Positions 6,000 to 10,189 of a DNA stretch of 10,189 bases are shown in pieces (positions within the stretch are counted from its first letter, which is position 1; every line of letters begins with the position of its first letter). The notes under the pieces were generated by a model that saw only the letters and a program-made list of their open reading frames with translations, searched no databases and was not told the origin of the DNA. The position numbers were made by a program, and so were the translations under genes. Origin of the DNA: a bacterium (GTDB lineage Bacteria > Bacteroidota > Bacteroidia > Cytophagales > Thermonemataceae); contig JANYGM010000053.1 of the NCBI GenBank assembly GCA_025362415.1, forward strand, positions 1 to 10,189, in the 5' to 3' direction.

Positions 6000-7586
6000 T
6001 TATGAAATTCTACCTTCACGCTTGCGTTTCTCATAAGCTACATACACAAGATACGAAACACCTGCAAAAACTGCCAAAAGAAGTAATCTAGCCATATTTA
6101 CATAGATTATTTTTTTCTCCAAAAATTCTTTTTTAGCAACATCAGTTGTTTTTGCAAGCTCTGTATAAATATCAGCATTAGTAATTTTATCTATTAAAAA
6201 TGGAATATTACTAATGAAAACCCCTGCTAAAAGGACAGGCGTAACATATTGAATGATAAATTTGAAAGCTATTGGTATTTGAATATCTGCGCCAGTTGTG
6301 ATTTCTTTCCAACCTTTTTCCATACCAAAAACCCACGCAAACAAAATAATTTCTATCATAGCAAAAACTACCAAAGAAAACGTACCAGCCCAATAATCAT
6401 ATTCATCAAAAACGCCATAATTAAAGAATAAAACAGTTGGCAGACCTAAAATAAAAACTGCTCCTCCAAATGCCCAAGCGGCATTTTCACGTTTCCAACC
6501 AAACTCATCTTGCAAGAAACCCATACAAGGTGTACCCATTGCAAGAGAGGATGTAATCCCCGCAAAAAACAATAAACCAAACCAAAAAGCACCACAAATC
6601 ACTGCAAGCGTGCTTCCCCATTGTTCAAAAAGATAAGGTAAGGTTTGAAAACCAAGCCCTAAACCACCATTTTTAGTCATTTCAACGACTTTATCAATGC
6701 CTAAATAACCCACAGAAATAGGAATAATAATAGCACTTCCTAAGACAACTTCCACAAATTCGTTCATCCAGCCTGCTGACATTGCGTTGAGTGCAATATC
6801 TTCTTTTGGTTTAACATAAGAAGCATAACATTGGATAGAACCCATACCCACAGAAAGCGTAAAAAATATCTGCCCTGCAGCAGCCATCCATACTTTTGCC
6901 GACCAAATAGTGCTAAAATCAGGTGTCCAAAGAAAATTTAGTCCTACTGTTCCATCATTTATTGCTCCATTTGTGCCAGCTTTTACTGTATAAGCCATTA
7001 CTGCCAAGAAAATACCAAAAATAATAAGTAGAGGCATACCAATTTTTGCCACTTTTTCAACGCCACCACTCAAACCTCGTGATAAAATCCAAGTATTCAA
7101 AACCAAACAGATAATCCAAAAAACATAAGTTTCTGCACCAGGAGTGCCAGTATAATTGCCAAAGAAACCTGCAATTTGCTCAGGAGATTGCCCTGCAAAA
7201 TCTCTCATAATAGAGTGATAGACATAAGAAAGTGTCCAAGATTCTAAATAGCAATAATAAGCTGCTACTGCCAAATTAGTAAAAATCCCAAAAACGCCTA
7301 CATATTTCCAAAAAGCACGTTTATCCATAGAATCCAAGATAAAAGGCGTACTATGATGCCCAAATTTGCCTCCAAAACGCCCCATACTCCATTCTACAAA
7401 CAACAGAGGAATACCCATCAGCAAAAAACAAACCAAATAAGGGATAATAAACGCCCCTCCACCATTTTGTATGGCTTGCACAGGGAAGCGCAAAAAATTA
7501 CCTAAACCTACGGCATTTCCCGCCATTGCGAGTATAAGACCTACACGAGAACCCCAAGATTCAGCTTTTGCAGTAATATCTGTCAT
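6000..7586 (-). CDS. Sodium-dependent transporter, neurotransmitter:sodium symporter (SLC6/SNF) family
   Basis: Inner-membrane symporter with the LeuT fold, importing an amino acid or related solute with Na+. The 528 residues with about 12 hydrophobic segments fit the family. TM1 shows the family signature: AGNAVGLGNFLRFP (22-35), containing the unwound Na+/substrate site and the gating Arg33, followed by NGGGAFIIPY (41-50). TM6 reads QIFFTLSVGMGSIQCYASY (239-257), which aligns with the substrate-contacting helix of LeuT-type proteins. The ATG at 7586 leaves a normal short N-terminus. The substrate cannot be assigned. It is divergent from the aminotransferase gene and convergent with siaBC. 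No clear TAnnTTTG promoter was found on its side of the 7587-7953 gap. Confidence 0.93.
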   Translation of the reverse strand: MTDITAKAESWGSRVGLILAMAGNAVGLGNFLRFPVQAIQNGGGAFIIPYLVCFLLMGIPLLFVEWSMGRFGGKFGHHSTPFILDSMDKRAFWKYVGVFGIFTNLAVAAYYCYLESWTLSYVYHSIMRDFAGQSPEQIAGFFGNYTGTPGAETYVFWIICLVLNTWILSRGLSGGVEKVAKIGMPLLIIFGIFLAVMAYTVKAGTNGAINDGTVGLNFLWTPDFSTIWSAKVWMAAAGQIFFTLSVGMGSIQCYASYVKPKEDIALNAMSAGWMNEFVEVVLGSAIIIPISVGYLGIDKVVEMTKNGGLGLGFQTLPYLFEQWGSTLAVICGAFWFGLLFFAGITSSLAMGTPCMGFLQDEFGWKRENAAWAFGGAVFILGLPTVLFFNYGVFDEYDYWAGTFSLVVFAMIEIILFAWVFGMEKGWKEITTGADIQIPIAFKFIIQYVTPVLLAGVFISNIPFLIDKITNADIYTELAKTTDVAKKEFLEKKIIYVNMARLLLLAVFAGVSYLVYVAYEKRKREGRIS

Positions 7587-7726
7587 TTTTTTATATTGGA
7601 TTTTGTATGATAAGATTTTTTGAAAACTTTGCTAAAAAAACTTCCTAAAAGTGAACTTTATTAAGGATAAAAATATTTTTTACAAATTAGGTGCGCAATA
7701 TAAGAATGAAATAGTATTTTAACAAG

Positions 7727-7762
7727 AAAAAATGTATTTTTATTGAGAAAAATACATTTTTT
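7727..7762. repeat. Perfect AT-rich inverted repeat (15-base arms)
   Basis: AAAAAATGTATTTTT at 7727-7741 and its exact reverse complement at 7748-7762, with loop ATTGAG. It has A- and T-tracts at its ends but lies between divergent genes, where no transcript is expected to end. It could be an operator, an attenuator in the transporter leader, or a terminator for a short RNA. Confidence 0.7.
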
Positions 7763-7893
7763 GCCTTGTATTGTTAGATTTCTGAATGGGCAGACTTTCA
7801 TTACATTAGGATACCAACTTTTCAAAAATTTAACAATAGCTTTTTTTAGGTTGATAAAGAACAAGTTACACTAATTTTTCTTTCAAAATTTAT

Positions 7894-7904
7894 AATTCAC
7901 AATT
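7894..7904. repeat. Heptad repeat, AATT + CACAATT, upstream of the aminotransferase
   Basis: A minimal copy (11 bases, itself AATTCACAATT) in the upstream orientation. It falls in the spacer just before the candidate -7 box at 7914, so here it would sit in the promoter rather than in the leader. Confidence 0.55.
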
Positions 7905-7913
7905 AAAAATACT

Positions 7914-7921
7914 TATCTTTG
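7914..7921 (+). promoter_or_regulatory. -7 box candidate for the aminotransferase gene
   Basis: TATCTTTG is a full match to TAnnTTTG, 33 bases before the ATG. No TTG is found 17-23 bases upstream, so the -33 element is missing or replaced; the match could be chance in AT-rich DNA. Confidence 0.4.
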
Positions 7922-7953
7922 AGCAAAAAATACTCAACTTAAAAAAAATAAAT

Positions 7954-9171
7954 ATGCCAGGAAGTGAATTATTTGGCGCAGAAGAGCGCAAAGAAGTAAA
8001 TGATGTGTTAGAAACAGGTGTTTTGTTTAGGTATAACCACGACTCTATACGCAAAAATCATTGGAAATCAAGAGATTTTGAAGCAGAATTAGCTAAATTT
8101 AATGGCGTAAAATACGCTCATTCCTGCACAAGTGGCTCTACAGCAGTGGCTATTGCTATGGCAGCTTGTGGCATTGGTGCGGGTGATGAGGTGATTGTGC
8201 CTCCATTTACGTATATTGCTACTGCAGAGGGTGCAATGTTGGGTGGTGCTTTACCAATTTTTGCAGAAATAGATGAAACGCTTTGCCTTTCGCCAGAGGG
8301 TATTCGTGCCGCTATCACGCCAAAAACTAAAGCTATTGTGCTTGTGCATATGTGCGGTGCTATGGCTAAAATCACAGAAATATTGGAGATTTGTAAAGAA
8401 TTTAATCTTTTACTTATTGAAGATACAGCACAAGGTTTGGGCGCAAGCTACAAAGGAAAAGCAGCAGGCACTTTTGGGCAAATGGGTTGTTTTTCTTTTG
8501 ATTTTTTCAAAATTATTACTTGTGGTGAAGGTGGTGCAATTATTTGTAATGATGAAAATCTTTACCATAAAGCTGAACAATTTTCTGACCACGGACACGA
8601 CCATCTTGGCGACAATAGAGGTGCAGAAAATCACCCAATAGTGGGTTTCAACTACCGTATGGGCGAAATGAATGCTGCCGTTGGACTTGCACAAATCCGC
8701 AAAATTGATTATATCTTGTTGCAACAACGTAAACATAAGAAAGTTTTACACGACACTTTAGCTAAATTCCCAGAGGTGAGTTTTAGGCATATTCCTGATG
8801 AAAACGGTGATGCAGCTACTTTTATGGACTTTTTCTTACCAGACGAAACCACAGCACGAGCAGTAGTGGCAGAACTTAAGGCTTTGGGTGTTCCTGACAT
8901 AACAGGAGTACAATATTGGTATGATAATAATTATCACTATATTCGTAATTGGGAGCATTTGCGCAATATGAATTCACCTATGAAAATGGTCGTTCATTTG
9001 CTTGGTGCGCCACAAGATTACAATAATTTGCACCTTCCAAAAACAGAAAATTTGATGCAAAGACTGATTTCTTTGGTCGTAAAAGTAGCGTGGACAGACG
9101 AACAACTCCAAACGCTTTCTTCTAAAATAACACAAGCATTAGAAAAAGTTTTTGCAAAAGCAAACGCCTAA
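7954..9171 (+). CDS. DegT/DnrJ/EryC1/StrS-family PLP aminotransferase, KdnA-like (8-amino-Kdo synthesis)
   Basis: PLP-dependent sugar aminotransferase, 405 residues. The PLP-binding Lys186 is in SFDFFKIITCGEGGA, the conserved Asp157 in IEDTAQ, and GTFG (172-175) precedes the lysine as usual. CTSGSTA (58-64) is the phosphate-binding start of the large domain and GFNYRMGEMNAAVGLAQ (231-247) the substrate-side motif. Several blocks resemble what I recall of Shewanella KdnA: MPGSELFG at the start, DETLCLSPEGI (107-117), HMCGAMAK (132-139) and FSDHGHDH (210-217). KdnA transaminates 8-oxo-Kdo to 8-amino-Kdo for lipopolysaccharide. Its usual partner, the oxidoreductase KdnB, is absent. Family certain; KdnA function is inference. 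It is flanked by heptad repeats on both sides. Confidence 0.88.
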   Translation: MPGSELFGAEERKEVNDVLETGVLFRYNHDSIRKNHWKSRDFEAELAKFNGVKYAHSCTSGSTAVAIAMAACGIGAGDEVIVPPFTYIATAEGAMLGGALPIFAEIDETLCLSPEGIRAAITPKTKAIVLVHMCGAMAKITEILEICKEFNLLLIEDTAQGLGASYKGKAAGTFGQMGCFSFDFFKIITCGEGGAIICNDENLYHKAEQFSDHGHDHLGDNRGAENHPIVGFNYRMGEMNAAVGLAQIRKIDYILLQQRKHKKVLHDTLAKFPEVSFRHIPDENGDAATFMDFFLPDETTARAVVAELKALGVPDITGVQYWYDNNYHYIRNWEHLRNMNSPMKMVVHLLGAPQDYNNLHLPKTENLMQRLISLVVKVAWTDEQLQTLSSKITQALEKVFAKANA

Positions 9172-9173
9172 AT

Positions 9174-9205
9174 AATTGTGAATTGTGAGTTGTGAATTGT
9201 GAATT
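9174..9205. repeat. Heptad array, 4 units, downstream of the aminotransferase
   Basis: AATTGTG, AATTGTG, AGTTGTG, AATTGTG then AATT, beginning two bases after the stop codon. With AAATACAA it continues to 9213, and 9188-9213 pairs with 9226-9250, so the 3' end of this mRNA can fold into a hairpin of about 25 bp around a 12-base loop. Confidence 0.88.
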
Positions 9206-9233
9206 AAATACAATTTTATTGTGATTTGTATTC

Positions 9234-9250
9234 ATTCACAATTCACAATT
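9234..9250. repeat. Heptad array in opposite orientation, 2 units
   Basis: ATT, CACAATT, CACAATT. It is preceded by TTGTATTC, and 9226-9250 is a near-perfect reverse complement of 9188-9213. It immediately precedes hairpin element A. Confidence 0.8.
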
Positions 9251-9257
9251 TTTGTTA

Positions 9258-9327
9258 CCGTACACTCTTTGTTATTAGTGGTCTGTACCGTAGTGGAACG
9301 GAGGTCTGACCACTAATAATAAAGAGT
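9258..9327 (+). repeat. Hairpin repeat family 2, element A
   Basis: Arms 9264-9283 and 9308-9327 form a 20-bp stem with a single G-U wobble (G9271/U9320) around a 24-base loop. The 35-base core 9278-9312 starts GTGGTCTGTACCGTA and ends AGGTCTGACCA. A short internal pairing CCGT/ACGG (9288-9291 / 9298-9301) is possible in the loop. CGTACACT (9259-9266) precedes the stem and is shared with element B. Confidence 0.85.
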
Positions 9328-9358
9328 AAGTAATGAGTTGTAAATAAAATCCTAATTT

Positions 9359-9406
9359 TGTATTTCTTAGTGCCTGCTTAGTGTGTATTTCTTAATGAAC
9401 TTAGTG
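9359..9406. repeat. CTTAGTG direct repeats
   Basis: TGTATTTCTTAGTG (9359-9372) recurs at 9384-9397 with one change, and CTTAGTG occurs three times (near 9366, 9377 and 9400). It lies between hairpin elements A and B. Non-coding; function unknown. Confidence 0.55.
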
Positions 9407-9455
9407 TTAAAAAGAAGCGAACTAGGAAGTTATTTGCAATGTATTACTAAGTTCG

Positions 9456-9528
9456 TTTTAAAAAGAATTATGGTCAGACCTTCATTGCATTACGGTACAG
9501 ACCACAATTCTTTTTAAAATAGTGTACG
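9456..9528 (-). repeat. Hairpin repeat family 2, element B (inverted relative to A)
   Basis: Arms 9456-9475 and 9500-9519 form a 20-bp stem. The one imperfect pair (A9470/C9505) is a U-G wobble on the reverse strand, the strand on which its core reads like element A. The 35-base core (9505 down to 9471) matches A at 31 positions, but the outer stem is unrelated in sequence to that of A and still self-complementary. CGTACACT is present at 9528-9521 on the reverse strand. Confidence 0.85.
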
Positions 9529-9534
9529 ATAGCA

Positions 9535-9559
9535 AATTCACAATTTACAATTCACAATT
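9535..9559. repeat. Heptad array, 3 units, MarR leader
   Basis: AATT, then CACAATT, TACAATT, CACAATT in phase, ending 14 bases before the MarR ATG, in the same gene-relative orientation as upstream of phaC, MATE and the aminotransferase. Confidence 0.85.
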
Positions 9560-9573
9560 ACTAAAATTTTAAT

Positions 9574-10050
9574 ATGAAAAAAACAGATTATTTCTTTTCT
9601 CTTTATTTTGGACTAATTGACAAAATGTATCTTCAAACACTTACTGTAGAGTTAGAATTTACGCAATTAGACAAATATTTTATCATTTTATGGATAATAG
9701 AGGAAAGTGAACAAAGTAAAAAAACTATTTCTCAACAAAATATAGCTGATTTGCTCAAAATTGATAAGGCAGGAATGGTGCGTATCATTAACTTTCTTAT
9801 TAAAAAAGGCTACATCATACGTGAACAAGGTACAGACAAACGTAGTTATGTACTTCTACTCACTCGTAAGGGCAAAAAAACTGTTGTAGAAATTGGAGAA
9901 GCTATTGAAAATATGAATAATGAGGCTTTGATGGGGTTTTCGGAAGAGGAAAAAAGACAATTTATTTATCTTCTTCAAAAATCTTATAAAAATCTTTCAA
10001 AAAATCCCGAAAGTGATTTTTTATTGAAATTTTTAGAAAATTTAGGGTAA
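9574..10050 (+). CDS. MarR-type winged-helix transcriptional regulator
   Basis: 158 residues, normal for MarR homodimeric DNA-binding repressors. The winged helix-turn-helix spans about 52-98: ISQQNIADLLKIDKAGMVR (52-70) covers the support and recognition helices, and the wing GTDKRSYVLLLTRKG (86-100) has the hallmark Asp-x-Arg pair (Asp88, Arg90) and the closing T-x-K-G. Helices at both ends (about 5-30 and 104-150) would form the dimer interface. It has no cysteine, so thiol sensing of the OhrR type is unlikely. MarR regulators often control an adjacent efflux or stress gene, but the nearest neighbour, the KdnA-like gene, is 400 bases away; the MATE gene is 6 kb away. Targets are therefore unknown. 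The TAA stop overlaps a heptad array. Confidence 0.9.
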   Translation: MKKTDYFFSLYFGLIDKMYLQTLTVELEFTQLDKYFIILWIIEESEQSKKTISQQNIADLLKIDKAGMVRIINFLIKKGYIIREQGTDKRSYVLLLTRKGKKTVVEIGEAIENMNNEALMGFSEEEKRQFIYLLQKSYKNLSKNPESDFLLKFLENLG

Positions 10051-10062
10051 TTGTGAATTAGG
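10049..10062. repeat. Heptad array, 2 units, fused to the MarR stop codon
   Basis: AATTGTG and AATTAGG, then AATGAATACAAATG. The first two bases are the last two of the TAA stop, giving TAATTGTGAATT, the same junction as at the MATE stop codon. The AATTAGGAAT...ATACAAAT tail resembles the phaC leader array. Confidence 0.8.
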
Positions 10063-10142
10063 AATGAATACAAATGTTTGATAATTAAATGCTTGCATAT
10101 CTTTTTTATCAAATTATAACAATCTACTTAGTTTAAAATAAC

Positions 10143-10188
10143 AAAACAAAAGCCGTTGTTTGTATTCACAAACAACGGCTTTTGTTTT
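10143..10188. terminator. Perfect intrinsic terminator at the right edge
   Basis: Arms 10143-10163 and 10168-10188 are exact reverse complements (21 bp, GC-rich middle GCCGTTG) around loop ATTC, with A- and T-tracts at the ends, so it can act in both directions. It probably ends the MarR transcript about 100 bases past the stop and perhaps a leftward gene beyond the window. Confidence 0.92.
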
Positions 10189-10189
10189 A

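Larger units (their letters stand above)
7587..7953. other. Divergent intergenic region between the NSS transporter and the aminotransferase
   Basis: 367 very AT-rich bases. It holds the AT hairpin at 7727-7762, a short heptad unit pair at 7894-7904 and a -7-like box at 7914-7921. A 67-codon reverse frame inside it (7661-7864) has biased Phe/Lys/Ile content and no recognisable domain, and is not accepted as a gene. Confidence 0.6.
9172..9573. other. Repeat-rich intergenic region before the MarR gene
   Basis: 402 bases with no credible gene and unusually dense structure. In order: a heptad array, its inverted partner array, hairpin element A, a stretch with CTTAGTG direct repeats, hairpin element B in opposite orientation, and a third heptad array just before the MarR ATG. 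No firm promoter for the MarR gene was found; TAATTTTG at 9353-9360 fits the -7 consensus but is 214 bases from the ATG and lacks a well-spaced TTG. Confidence 0.8.

Noticed and set aside
7661..7864. 67-codon reverse-strand frame between the transporter and the aminotransferase
   Set aside because: Composition is what translated AT-rich DNA gives (Phe, Lys, Ile, Leu); it has no domain, and it contains the perfect palindrome 7727-7762, which would be odd inside a gene.
8118..8375. Reverse-strand 85-codon frame inside the aminotransferase gene
   Set aside because: Antisense to the PLP enzyme's conserved large domain; repetitive Ala/Ile/Pro content typical of a shadow frame.
9353..9360. TAATTTTG as the MarR promoter -7 box
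   Set aside because: The nearest TTG is only 12 bases upstream, and the hairpin element B and 214 bases separate it from the ATG.

Overview
The window looks like chromosomal DNA of a Bacteroidota bacterium, most likely a Cytophagales relative. It is AT-rich. Coding regions lack Shine-Dalgarno sequences and sit behind A-rich leaders. The best promoter matches follow the Bacteroidota TTG-N19-TAnnTTTG form rather than the E. coli -35/-10 form. No plasmid, phage, transposase, CRISPR, tRNA or rRNA gene is visible. The taxonomic call is inference from sequence style and gene families.

Layout, left to right. At the left edge is the N-terminal end of a reverse-strand gene, probably an AAA/SMC-type ATPase. 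Two inverted copies of a hairpin repeat follow, then a class III PHA synthase gene (phaC, reverse) behind a good promoter. Divergent from phaC is a small unrecognised protein gene with its own terminator. A MATE efflux transporter gene (reverse) lies divergent from a LutA-like cysteine-rich (Fe-S) protein gene that starts at TTG. Next come a siaB-type anti-sigma-like kinase gene and a siaC-type (DUF1987) phosphoprotein gene, which look like a two-gene signalling operon. They converge on a sodium-dependent SLC6/NSS transporter gene across a shared strong terminator. Divergent from the transporter is a DegT-family aminotransferase resembling KdnA (8-amino-Kdo synthesis). A 400-base repeat-rich intergenic region leads to a MarR-type regulator and a perfect terminator at the right edge.

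The genes do not form one pathway. Several are members of multi-part systems whose usual partners are absent here: phaC without phaE, lutA without lutB/lutC, siaBC without siaA/siaD, and kdnA-like without kdnB.

The most unusual content is between the genes. (1) In-phase 7-bp arrays of the type AATTGTG occur at nine intergenic places. Relative to the adjacent gene they read CACAATT upstream and AATTGTG downstream, and in two cases they are fused to the TAA stop codon. (2) Two different families of hairpin repeat each occur as an inverted pair, resembling REP doublets/REPINs. In the pair at 9258-9528 the core is conserved while the outer stem differs completely in sequence but stays self-complementary in both copies. 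These non-coding elements are the best candidates for something undescribed.
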